Below are positions 11,234-18,157 of a stretch of DNA of 64,000 nt, in pieces; within the stretch, counting starts at the first letter, position 1, and each line of letters opens with the position of its first letter. Made by a program: the position numbers and the translations under genes. The notes below the pieces were generated by a model, which saw nothing but the letters and a program-made list of their open reading frames with translations, searched no databases and was not told the origin of the DNA. The stretch is from DTU078 sp033808535 (lineage in GTDB: Bacteria; Bacillota; Clostridia; Oscillospirales; CAG-272), in the NCBI GenBank assembly GCA_033808535.1, contig JAPXNL010000001.1, positions 1-64,000 on the forward strand, in the 5' to 3' direction.

Positions 11234-12124
11234 ATGATAGAGTTTAAGAAGCTGACGCTTCAAGATATCGACGACATAAAACCGTATTTATCAAAGCCGT
11301 CGACAAGGTCCTGCGATAATACCGTGGGATGCACTTTGATGTGGCGGAATTTTTTCCACACTGAATACGCCATTATAAACGAAACGGCAATCTTCAAGGT
11401 AGACTATTTCAATTACCGCGGCGCCTTTTCCACCCCTATCGGCAGTGACGTGCCCGGCGCGCTGAAAGCTATCTGGGATTTTTGTGTCCGCCACAACATG
11501 AAAATGATCATCTGCGCCGCTACTGGCAAAGATGTCTCCCTGATATCATCGCAATTCAAAGCCCGGGTCATCAAGGAGGACGGATGGTCGGACTACATTT
11601 ACAGGGCAGTGGACCTGGCCTTTATGGCCGGAAGACGGTTCAGCGGGCAGCGCAACCACATGAACCGCTTCAAAAGGGAAAACCCCGGCTACGAGTTTAA
11701 AAAAATCGACAATTCAACCATACCGGACGTCCGCAGTTTCTTTGAAGAGTATTGCAGGATGTATACAAAAGATTCGGATATGTACCGCGCTGAAGAAGAT
11801 AATATTTTCGAAGTGCTGGACAATTATGATTTGTATGGCCAGTCGGGTGTTGCACTCTATGCCGGAGGACGTGTTGTCGCATTCGCAATTGGAGAGGTGC
11901 TGGGAGATACGCTGTTTGTCCATATAGAAAAGGCAGACACCCGTGTCTCAGGCTCATATCAGATGATCGCAAGCGAATATGTGAAGATGAACCTCGACTG
12001 CGGGATAAAATTTGTCAACAGAGAAGAAGACCTCGGCGACGAGGGGCTCAGAAACTCAAAACTGCAATATCACCCCTGCGGCATGGTCGACAAATATGCA
12101 GTTATAATCGATACTAAATACTAA
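11234..12124 (+). CDS. DUF2156 (GNAT-fold, aminoacyl-phosphatidylglycerol-synthase-like) protein
   Basis: The 296 residues match the DUF2156 family, which has two GNAT-like folds and resembles the C-terminal catalytic part of lysyl-phosphatidylglycerol synthase MprF. Visible family features are SCDNTVGCTLMWRNFF near residue 27, a middle RNHMNRFKREN segment, the SGVALYAGGRVVAFAIGE strand pair, FVHIEKAD, and FVNREEDLGDEGLRNSK near the end. There is no flippase or membrane domain. Stand-alone members of this family are common in Clostridia and of unproven substrate; transfer of an amino acid or acyl group is only inferred. It has its own promoter and is closed by the terminator at 12145-12173. 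Confidence 0.85.
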   Translation: MIEFKKLTLQDIDDIKPYLSKPSTRSCDNTVGCTLMWRNFFHTEYAIINETAIFKVDYFNYRGAFSTPIGSDVPGALKAIWDFCVRHNMKMIICAATGKDVSLISSQFKARVIKEDGWSDYIYRAVDLAFMAGRRFSGQRNHMNRFKRENPGYEFKKIDNSTIPDVRSFFEEYCRMYTKDSDMYRAEEDNIFEVLDNYDLYGQSGVALYAGGRVVAFAIGEVLGDTLFVHIEKADTRVSGSYQMIASEYVKMNLDCGIKFVNREEDLGDEGLRNSKLQYHPCGMVDKYAVIIDTKY

Positions 12125-12144
12125 TCTTTCGGGGAAATATTTAA

Positions 12145-12173
12145 TAAAAACGGGTTGACAAACCCGTTTTTTT
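12145..12173 (+). terminator. Terminator after the DUF2156 gene
   Basis: CGGGTT (12151-12156) pairs with AACCCG (12161-12166) around GACA, extended by flanking A and T runs; T7 follows. Confidence 0.88.
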
Positions 12174-12286
12174 CATATAAAATAATTGCATATATTTTTG
12201 ATATGTTAAGTATGATTTATCTCGTGTCACCTGTAATAGCCATATCAAAATAACATTACGCGGTTTCCCGCAGGAGGTAAAGCACA

Positions 12287-13591
12287 TTGATCGATATCAG
12301 AGATTCTAAAAACTGGGGCTTTGAAACCCGGCAGGTCCATATCGGGCAGGAAAAAGCCGACCCGGCGACAGACGCTCGTGCAGTCCCGATCTACGCTTCG
12401 GCGGCATATGTGTTCCACAGCGCACAGCACGCTGCTGACCGCTTCGGCTTGCGCGACGCCGGCAATATTTACAGCCGACTCACCAACCCTACTCAAAGCG
12501 TTTTCGAGGAGCGCATTGCAAACCTTGAGAACGGCGTGGCGGCGCTCGCAGTTGCATCGGGCGCTGCCGCCATCAGCTACACAATCTCCGCGCTTGCGCG
12601 CAGCGGGGAGCATATTGTCGCCGCCAAGAACATTTACGGCGGCACATACAATCTGTTTGCGCATACCCTGCCGCTTTCATCGGGAATTACCACGACTTTC
12701 GTGAATCCGTACGCCGACGGCGCGTTTGAAGCGGCTATAAAGGAAAACACCAAAGCTATCTTCGTCGAATCGCTCGGCAACCCCAACTCCGACCCTGCCG
12801 ATATTGAGGAGCTTGCAAAACTCGCCCACAAATATTGTATCCCGCTGGTCGTGGACTCGACGTTTGCAACGCCGTACCTGTTGCGCCCCATTGACCACGG
12901 CGCTGATATAGTCGTGCATTCGGCGACGAAGTTTATCGGCGGTCACGGCACGGCGATCGGCGGCGTTATCGTCGACAGCGGCAAGTTTGACTGGAAGGCA
13001 TCGGGCAAATACCCGTGGATATCCGATGCGAACCCCAGTTACCACGGCGTTTCGTTTGCCGACGCCGTAGGGCCTGCGGCGTTTGTCACCTATATCCGCG
13101 CAATACTTTTGCGCGACACAGGCGCGACACTCTCGCCCTTCCACTCTTTCTTGTTCCTGCAGGGGCTTGAAACTCTATCGCTGCGCGTGGAGCGCCATGT
13201 GGAAAACGCACTGAAAATTGTGGATTATCTCGCCGGTCATCCGCAGGTCGAAGCCGTCCACCATCCGTCGCTTGAAAGCGAGCCGGGTCATAAGCTTTAT
13301 AAAAAATACTTCCCGCATGGCGGCGGCTCGATATTTACATTTGAAATTAAGGGCGACGCGGAGACCGCATGGAAGTTCATCGACAATCTTGCGATTTTCT
13401 CTCTGCTTGCAAACGTCGCCGACGTAAAATCGCTTGTAATCCATCCGGCGAGCACCACTCACTCGCAGCTCACCGCTGCTGAGCAATTAGAGCAGGGAAT
13501 AAAGCCGAATACCATTCGCCTGTCAGTCGGCATAGAAAAGGCAGAGGACCTTATCGCCGCGCTCGACGCCGCTTTTGATGCGGTAAAATAA
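12287..13591 (+). CDS. metY: O-acetylhomoserine sulfhydrylase (O-acetylhomoserine aminocarboxypropyltransferase)
   Basis: MetY is a PLP enzyme of the Cys/Met gamma-family; it makes homocysteine from O-acetylhomoserine and sulfide. At 434 residues it is MetY-sized (MetB/MetC are nearer 380). Seen: RQVHIGQEKADPATDARAVP at the N-terminus, YSRLTNPTQSVFEERIANLE, the PLP Asp region VVDSTFATPYL, and the PLP lysine in HSATKFIGGHG. A long insertion typical of MetY follows. The start is TTG 12287, 9 nt after AGGAGG (12272-12277); no in-frame ATG is close. The acetyl-specific metA at 49969 would supply its substrate. I see no SAM or T-box riboswitch in the 113-nt leader after the upstream terminator. 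Confidence 0.94.
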   Translation: MIDIRDSKNWGFETRQVHIGQEKADPATDARAVPIYASAAYVFHSAQHAADRFGLRDAGNIYSRLTNPTQSVFEERIANLENGVAALAVASGAAAISYTISALARSGEHIVAAKNIYGGTYNLFAHTLPLSSGITTTFVNPYADGAFEAAIKENTKAIFVESLGNPNSDPADIEELAKLAHKYCIPLVVDSTFATPYLLRPIDHGADIVVHSATKFIGGHGTAIGGVIVDSGKFDWKASGKYPWISDANPSYHGVSFADAVGPAAFVTYIRAILLRDTGATLSPFHSFLFLQGLETLSLRVERHVENALKIVDYLAGHPQVEAVHHPSLESEPGHKLYKKYFPHGGGSIFTFEIKGDAETAWKFIDNLAIFSLLANVADVKSLVIHPASTTHSQLTAAEQLEQGIKPNTIRLSVGIEKAEDLIAALDAAFDAVK

Positions 13592-13607
13592 ATATTTCGG
13601 CATACAA

Positions 13608-13640
13608 AACGCCCGAATCGTCTATATGCGGTCGGGCGTT
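13608..13640. terminator. Hairpin after metY, weak terminator
   Basis: AACGCCCGA (13608-13616) pairs perfectly with TCGGGCGTT (13632-13640) across a 15-nt loop. There is no T run, so it may protect the metY 3' end rather than terminate. Confidence 0.5.
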
Positions 13641-13650
13641 GCAACATATG

Positions 13651-13679
13651 TTGACAAAATTCGCCTTTGTTTGTATAAT
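13651..13679 (+). promoter_or_regulatory. Consensus sigma-A promoter of the repeat lipoprotein gene
   Basis: TTGACA (13651-13656), 17-nt spacer, TATAAT (13674-13679): a perfect consensus promoter 37 nt upstream of the TTG start. Confidence 0.88.
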
Positions 13680-13716
13680 TTTATACAATGATGTAGAAAA
13701 AGGCAGCTGGTGAAAC

Positions 13717-15150
13717 TTGTACCGCCGCATTTTACGCACCATAGCGCTTGCCGCCGTTTTATTTTTATTAACGTCCTGCGCCTCGGATGTCATTACCATC
13801 AATACCCGACGCGACGTGTTTGCCGCTGAAGCCGCGGCTGAACGCATGGCATCGCCTTCCGGCGCGGTTTCCCAGTCCCCGGAACATTTTTTACCTGCAG
13901 GATTGACAGCGCCGGATAAATACAGCCGTAAGCCCGCATATTCTGACAGGCTGGCAGAATATGCAAAGGAGCTTGTCGCCAAGTCCGGCCGGTCGGCGGC
14001 ATTTGTAAACGCAAAGCCGGCGTACAGTCGCGGTGAAACCGTCACCCTGACCGTCGCGGGCCTGCCCGATACGGCTTATATTCTAAAAATTCGCTATAAA
14101 TCCGGATATTCGTCCGCAAAGGGCCTGGGCACTGCAACAAGCGACAGCCGCGGGTATGCGGTTTGGACGTTTAAAATCGGAAATGTCGCCGCAGACGATT
14201 TTACGCCATGGTTTGAGGTTTCGGGCGGCGGCGAGGTAATAAAACACTATTTCCGCGCCGGCGACGGGACGAAAAAGGAAACCCCCGCACCTGAGAGCGT
14301 ATTTCTCGCACCGCTGCTTGACACAAATCCTGCTCCGGAAAGCGCCGCAATAACACAGCCTGAAACTGAAACTAAACAGAATCCGAATACTACTGATAAT
14401 CCCGCAACGGAAAACCCGAAGTCAGAAGCAAAAGGAATCGGCACTGCAATAGAGTTTACCAACGCCAAAGCTTCATACCGGCGCGGCGAAAGTGTAACGC
14501 TGACCGTGCGCGGCGCGCCCGATACGGTCTATACACTAAAAATCCGGTACAAGTCTGGGTATTCGACCGCGAAAGGGCTTGGAGAAGCCAGAAGCGATGC
14601 AGCCGGGCTTGTGTCGTGGACGTTCAAAATCAGCTCAAATGCCGACACTTCGTTTGAGCCTTGGTTAGAAGTCACCGGCGGCGGAGCGACCGCAACCGCA
14701 GGCTTCAGACTGACCGACAGCGACGGGAGCAGTGACACCGAATCAAGCCCTGCTGACAGTAAACCTGCTGAGCCTGTGCCTGCTACAACCGCTGACGAAA
14801 CAACTGCCGAAATACCCGTCACCACCGCTGCCGAAACGGAGCCGTCGCAGAATACGGCACAAGAAAGCGGCGGGACTATCAAATTTGTCGGTGTAAGGGA
14901 CGCATATGCGCGCGGCGAAATCGTAACTGTTACCGTTATCGGCCTGCCTGATACTTTGTATACCCTGAAGGTGAGGTATAAATCCGGGTATTCGACAGCA
15001 AAAGGGCTTGAAGAAGCCAGAAGCGACGCTTCGGGCACAGTGTTATGGACGTTTAAGATAGGCAATCGCACCGACACCGAGTTCATACCGTGGCTTGAGG
15101 TGACCGGCGGGGGCGAAACAGCTATTCGTTATTTCACCGTACTCGGATAA
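13717..15150 (+). CDS. Lipoprotein with three copies of a surface (Ig-like) domain
   Basis: A 477-residue predicted lipoprotein: basic start, hydrophobic segment and lipobox LLTSC about 20 residues in. Three homologous copies of an approximately 80-residue domain follow (around residues 94-180, 245-330, 385-475). Each has a YxRGExVTLTV strand, a PDTxYxLKIRYKSGYS core, AKGL, SDxxGxxxWTFKI and PWxEVxGGGE. They are joined by Thr/Glu/Pro/Ser-rich linkers that look like wall-spanning spacers. The pattern resembles beta-sandwich domains of Gram-positive surface proteins; ligand unknown. The start is the TTG at 13717; the nearby GTG at 13710 is out of frame. The ribosome site is weak although the promoter is perfect. 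It stands alone and ends in a strong hairpin. Confidence 0.82.
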   Translation: MYRRILRTIALAAVLFLLTSCASDVITINTRRDVFAAEAAAERMASPSGAVSQSPEHFLPAGLTAPDKYSRKPAYSDRLAEYAKELVAKSGRSAAFVNAKPAYSRGETVTLTVAGLPDTAYILKIRYKSGYSSAKGLGTATSDSRGYAVWTFKIGNVAADDFTPWFEVSGGGEVIKHYFRAGDGTKKETPAPESVFLAPLLDTNPAPESAAITQPETETKQNPNTTDNPATENPKSEAKGIGTAIEFTNAKASYRRGESVTLTVRGAPDTVYTLKIRYKSGYSTAKGLGEARSDAAGLVSWTFKISSNADTSFEPWLEVTGGGATATAGFRLTDSDGSSDTESSPADSKPAEPVPATTADETTAEIPVTTAAETEPSQNTAQESGGTIKFVGVRDAYARGEIVTVTVIGLPDTLYTLKVRYKSGYSTAKGLEEARSDASGTVLWTFKIGNRTDTEFIPWLEVTGGGETAIRYFTVLG

Positions 15151-15157
15151 AACAAAC

Positions 15158-15187
15158 ACGGCGCAGCGGTTAAACCCGCTGCGCCGT
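15158..15187. terminator. Convergent hairpin terminator
   Basis: ACGGCGCAGCGG (15158-15169) pairs with CCGCTGCGCCGT (15176-15187), a perfect 12-bp stem, between two converging genes. T-rich sequence to its right is broken by purines, so efficiency may be moderate. Confidence 0.75.
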
Positions 15188-15207
15188 ATGTTATTATTAT
15201 GTAACCT

Positions 15208-16362
15208 TTATATTTCCGGGATATTTATTTCAACTTCGCGTCCGAGCTCCGCCGAACGGTATATACCGTCGATGATAGCCTGATTGTATATTATCTGCTC
15301 CGACGGAACAGGCGACGGGCCTCCCGATATAATTGCGTCGAGGAAGGAACGGATTTTCTTGTCGAACAGTCCGGGGCCTCTGTTTTCAAGCACCGGCACC
15401 TGATACTGTATCTGCTGGCCGCCGATGTCCGTGTAAATCGTCATCGGACCGCCGATGGAGCCGTTCCAGCAGTCTGTCGAAGGTATGCGAAGTCCTGCCT
15501 TTTTGCCGAATATCAATGTATCGCCTGGCGTGTCCATATGCATCGCCCATGAGATGCGGAAGTCGAGTATAATTCCGCCCTCCAGCCTGATAAACGCCGC
15601 GGCAAAGTCGTCCACAGAGAAACGCCTTGCATCCTCCGGCGAGTTGTACTCAGGGCTCCTGCCGAAAAAGTCGGATTTATAGCCTGATACGGTAAGAGGC
15701 TTGGGATAACCGACCGCGTTGAGCACCATATCCAGCGAATAGCAGCCTATATCGCCGACCGCACCGATTCCCGCAGTGCTTTTTTCAATGAATGTTGAGC
15801 CCGGTATGCCGCGGCGGCGTCCGCCACCGGTCTGTATGTAGTAAACCTCGCCCAGCGCGCCCGACTGGACAATCCGCTTTATCATCTGCATGTTTGCGTC
15901 GAAGCGCGGCTGGAACCCTATCGACAATACCTTGCCGCTCTTCTTTTCGGCGCGCCGGATTGCAATCGCCTCGTCGAGCGTGACGCACATGGGCTTTTCG
16001 AGCAGCACGTTGACGCCGTGCTCGAGCGCGTCTATAGTGCATTCCGCATGCGTTGCGTTGTAGGTGCATATCGAGACCGCGTCGAGCTCCTCTTTTTCGA
16101 GCATCTCATGACCGGAGCGGTAGAACCGGACAAAGGGTACGCCGAACCTTTCGGCAAAGCGCTCCGCCTTGCCTTCGATAAGATCCGCCAACGCGACGAC
16201 CTCGACGTCCTTCATGCGCTTGTAGCTGTCGATATGCGATTCGGCTATCCAGCCGGTGCCGATGATACCGACCTTCAGCTTCCTGTCGCCTTGCGCCGGT
16301 CTAGTTTCTTCTTCGACGTCCTGTTTGAATTTACTCAGAACTTCGTCGCCTTTATTTGCCAT
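15208..16362 (-). CDS. Gfo/Idh/MocA family oxidoreductase (copy 2)
   Basis: NAD(P)-dependent sugar or sugar-alcohol dehydrogenase family. The Rossmann motif GIIGTGWIAESH lies at the start of the fold, preceded by about 30 charged residues; the catalytic-lysine motif LLEKPMC and GAVGDIGCYSLDM, a common family element, follow. I place the start at ATG 16362, preceded by GGAGG at 16380-16376 (13-nt spacing); the longer frame would begin with a TTG at 16413 inside the -10 region of its own promoter. It is the last gene of the sugar cluster but has its own promoter (16414-16442). It differs from the copy at 20472 in length and substrate region. Substrate unknown. Confidence 0.87.
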   Translation of the reverse strand: MANKGDEVLSKFKQDVEEETRPAQGDRKLKVGIIGTGWIAESHIDSYKRMKDVEVVALADLIEGKAERFAERFGVPFVRFYRSGHEMLEKEELDAVSICTYNATHAECTIDALEHGVNVLLEKPMCVTLDEAIAIRRAEKKSGKVLSIGFQPRFDANMQMIKRIVQSGALGEVYYIQTGGGRRRGIPGSTFIEKSTAGIGAVGDIGCYSLDMVLNAVGYPKPLTVSGYKSDFFGRSPEYNSPEDARRFSVDDFAAAFIRLEGGIILDFRISWAMHMDTPGDTLIFGKKAGLRIPSTDCWNGSIGGPMTIYTDIGGQQIQYQVPVLENRGPGLFDKKIRSFLDAIISGGPSPVPSEQIIYNQAIIDGIYRSAELGREVEINIPEI

Positions 16363-16409
16363 TTCCCTTTCTGTTCCTCCATAATTGATTTGATTTGTAG
16401 TCTTATCGG

Positions 16410-16456
16410 TCAAATGATAACATAGCGGTAAAGTAGTGTCAATATTTTTGACAAAA
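16410..16456 (-). repeat. Direct repeat, copy 1 (promoter region)
   Basis: About 47 bp closely matching 16873-16919, same orientation. Shared blocks include CAAATGATA-CATAGC and TCAATATTTTT. Each copy holds a 17-nt-spaced promoter. The two copies flank the decayed locus at 16460-16792. Confidence 0.8.
16414..16442 (-). promoter_or_regulatory. Promoter of Gfo/Idh copy 2
   Basis: Minus strand: TTGACA (16442-16437), 17-nt spacer, TATCAT (16419-16414). It sits 51 nt upstream of the ATG at 16362. It is a duplicate of the element at 16877-16905, but the inverted repeat is degraded here. Confidence 0.8.
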
Positions 16457-16589
16457 ATACCGGCTGACTGCCGCTGCCGTTTTCGGCGCAGGCAGCGAGC
16501 AGCGATACTGCTGTCAACACTGCGAGGAATAATGAAAGAGTGCGTTCCATCCTGTTTTTGATTCTCCCTTAAACATATATATTACATTG

Positions 16590-16792
16590 CCGTTTAACCT
16601 TCACCGCATCAGCAAGAAGCCGACGGATGAAAACTCCATGCCTGTAAAAATCCTTGTAACCGGCTGCATCGAGCGCCGCAAACACGATTTTATATTTTAT
16701 CTCTGCTGTGCCCGGCTGATGGCAAGCCCGGAACATACGCAATAAGGATTAAACTATCAAACCGGCATTTCGGAGGACGTTAAGCTTCATTC
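16590..16792 (-). pseudogene. 3' fossil of a hydroxypyruvate-isomerase-like gene
   Basis: This stretch aligns with the 3' end of the intact gene at 19687-20475 (roughly 19711-19889), including the blocks TTCACCGCATCAGCA, GAAAACTCCATGCCTGTA and GCCGCAAACACG. In the old reading frame there is a TAA stop shortly after the position of the VPG motif, plus frameshifts; a 21-nt deletion removed the original stop region. It is followed on the minus strand by the fossil binding-protein start, in the same order as the intact pair. Confidence 0.85.
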
Positions 16793-16872
16793 GGATATAT
16801 TATCACAATGCCGTCCTATATGACATTTCTCTTACTGTTTCATCAAAATGTTACAATTTGAAATCACATCGA

Positions 16873-16919
16873 ACAAATGATACCATAGCTGTCAGGTGGT
16901 ATCAATATTTTTAGAAAAA
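16873..16919 (-). repeat. Direct repeat, copy 2 (promoter region)
   Basis: Partner of 16410-16456. This copy lies 8 nt after the nagA stop and in front of the fossil genes, so it looks like the promoter region that once drove the deleted locus. Confidence 0.8.
16877..16905 (-). promoter_or_regulatory. Promoter with overlapping palindromic operator
   Basis: Minus strand: TTGATA (16905-16900), 17-nt spacer, TATCAT (16882-16877). A perfect 8-bp inverted repeat, TGATACCA (16878-16885) and TGGTATCA (16897-16904), overlaps both hexamers. That placement is typical of a repressor operator. The regulator is not in the window. It now points into fossil sequence. Confidence 0.65.
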
Positions 16920-16926
16920 TGTCGAT

Positions 16927-18012
16927 TCAGTCAAGTTCGACTGCCACAGCGCGCTTGCCTACCTGAAGCGAGCCGGCTATTTGATCCAGCCCTGTCATGC
17001 GCGCAGGGTTGATCGTGGCGGCGTCGATCGCGTCCGCAAGCTCCACTCCGGCAAATTTCATATAATTTTGCATTGCAGTGTAAAGCGATATCGTGCTGCC
17101 CGCTATTGCGCCGTCGTCTGTCAGCGCTTTGCCCTCCGTTACCGTTACGCGATGTCCGGCAAGCGTATAAACACCGTCCGGGCATCCTGCCGCTGCCATC
17201 GAATCGGTGACAAGCACCACCTTGTCACGGGATTTTATCTTTGAAACCAGCTTTACTGTTTCGGGATGCAGGTGTATTCCGTCGCAAATCAGCTCCACAT
17301 AGGCGTCGGAGTTCAGAGCTGCCGCGATAACGCCCGGCGACCTGTGATGTAGAGGCGGCATCGCGTTGAAGGTGTGAGTAAACGCCGTGATACCCCATTC
17401 GAGCGCCTTGTATGTCTGCTCCACTGTCATATAGGTATGGCCGATTGCCACTGTTGCGCCCGCCGCTGTCGCTGCGCGCACGAACTCCTCGCCGCCGTCA
17501 AGCTCGGGCGCGAGAGTTATGTGCAGCTTCATATCGCCTGCGGCTTCGATGAAGCGCGCAAGCTCGTCCGTCAACGGCATGGCAAGCATATCGGGGTTGT
17601 GCGCTCCACGGCTCTTTACGTTTAGCCAGCGCCCCTCGATATGTACGCCTTTGTACCCCGCCTCGCGCACGGCGCGCACGGAGTCAAGCATAACCTCAAG
17701 CGGCGCCGACGCTATCGACGGCATGAGAGTTCCTGTTCCTGCCTCTGCATAACAGTCGCGCAGCCGCCGGGCTTCATCCGCTGTTGCTCCGGCGAAATCG
17801 ATGCCGTTTCTGCCATGCGTATGCACGTCAACCGGTGCCGGTATTATAAACCGGCGCTTGCCGTCTGAATTTCCGCCACCCTCCGCGGGGATAATTTTGA
17901 CCTGTGTTATAACACCGTTTTCCGCCGTCAGGTTGCCCCGCCAGAATTTGCGCGAGGCTGTGTCGTAAATATAAACGCCTTCGAGATTGAAATTGTCCCT
18001 GTAAACTTTCAT
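16927..18012 (-). CDS. nagA: N-acetylglucosamine-6-phosphate deacetylase
   Basis: NagA removes acetate from GlcNAc-6-P in amino-sugar catabolism; it is an amidohydrolase-superfamily TIM barrel. Metal and catalytic residues are in place: HTHGRNGIDF (His-x-His), HIEGRWLN (metal Glu; the usual Pro-Phe after EG is Arg-Trp here), GHTYM, THTFNAMPPLHHR, DGIHLHPE, and the catalytic Asp in VTDSMAAAG. Length 361 residues is usual. I choose ATG 18012, 8 nt after AGGAG; the GTG at 18021 overlaps that site. It follows the binding-protein gene at 145 nt distance, after two hairpins. The substitution next to the metal Glu could mean a related N-acetyl sugar phosphate. No nagB is seen. Confidence 0.92.
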   Translation of the reverse strand: MKVYRDNFNLEGVYIYDTASRKFWRGNLTAENGVITQVKIIPAEGGGNSDGKRRFIIPAPVDVHTHGRNGIDFAGATADEARRLRDCYAEAGTGTLMPSIASAPLEVMLDSVRAVREAGYKGVHIEGRWLNVKSRGAHNPDMLAMPLTDELARFIEAAGDMKLHITLAPELDGGEEFVRAATAAGATVAIGHTYMTVEQTYKALEWGITAFTHTFNAMPPLHHRSPGVIAAALNSDAYVELICDGIHLHPETVKLVSKIKSRDKVVLVTDSMAAAGCPDGVYTLAGHRVTVTEGKALTDDGAIAGSTISLYTAMQNYMKFAGVELADAIDAATINPARMTGLDQIAGSLQVGKRAVAVELD

Positions 18013-18054
18013 TTCCCGCACTCCTGCTTATTTTTGCGTTCCTGTAGACACAGA

Positions 18055-18087
18055 CCGCCGATTCGGACTTTCTGCCCGAACCGGCGG
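18055..18087. other. Intergenic stem-loop between binding-protein gene and nagA
   Basis: CCGCCG-A-TTCGG (18055-18066) pairs with CCGAA-C-CGGCGG (18076-18087), one mismatch. On the minus strand no T run follows, so it more likely stabilises the abundant binding-protein mRNA or lowers nagA expression than ends transcription. A second GC hairpin lies around 18120-18150. Confidence 0.55.
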
Positions 18088-18157
18088 CGCTGCTTTTTGT
18101 TATTTTGGGTTATTATTTTCGGCGGGGCGTCGCCGTTTTTGCTCCGCCGGAGATTTA

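Larger units (their letters stand above)
16410..16550 (-). pseudogene. 5' fossil of a binding-lipoprotein gene
   Basis: On the minus strand an ATG at 16550 opens a 46-codon frame that encodes only a lipoprotein signal peptide (ERTLSLFLAVL, lipobox LLAAC, then AENGS) and stops at 16410. The DNA from about 16481 on aligns base by base with the 5' end of the intact binding-protein gene ending at 19630, including the upstream sequence GATTCTCCCTTA. After the lipobox the similarity stops. This is the truncated start of a paralogue, now overlapping the promoter of the downstream Gfo/Idh gene. Whether the 46-residue peptide is still made is unknown. Confidence 0.85.

Noticed and set aside
12174..12286. 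Possible SAM or T-box riboswitch before metY
   Set aside because: The leader is short and lacks the conserved T-box or SAM-I core sequences; the same holds before metA.
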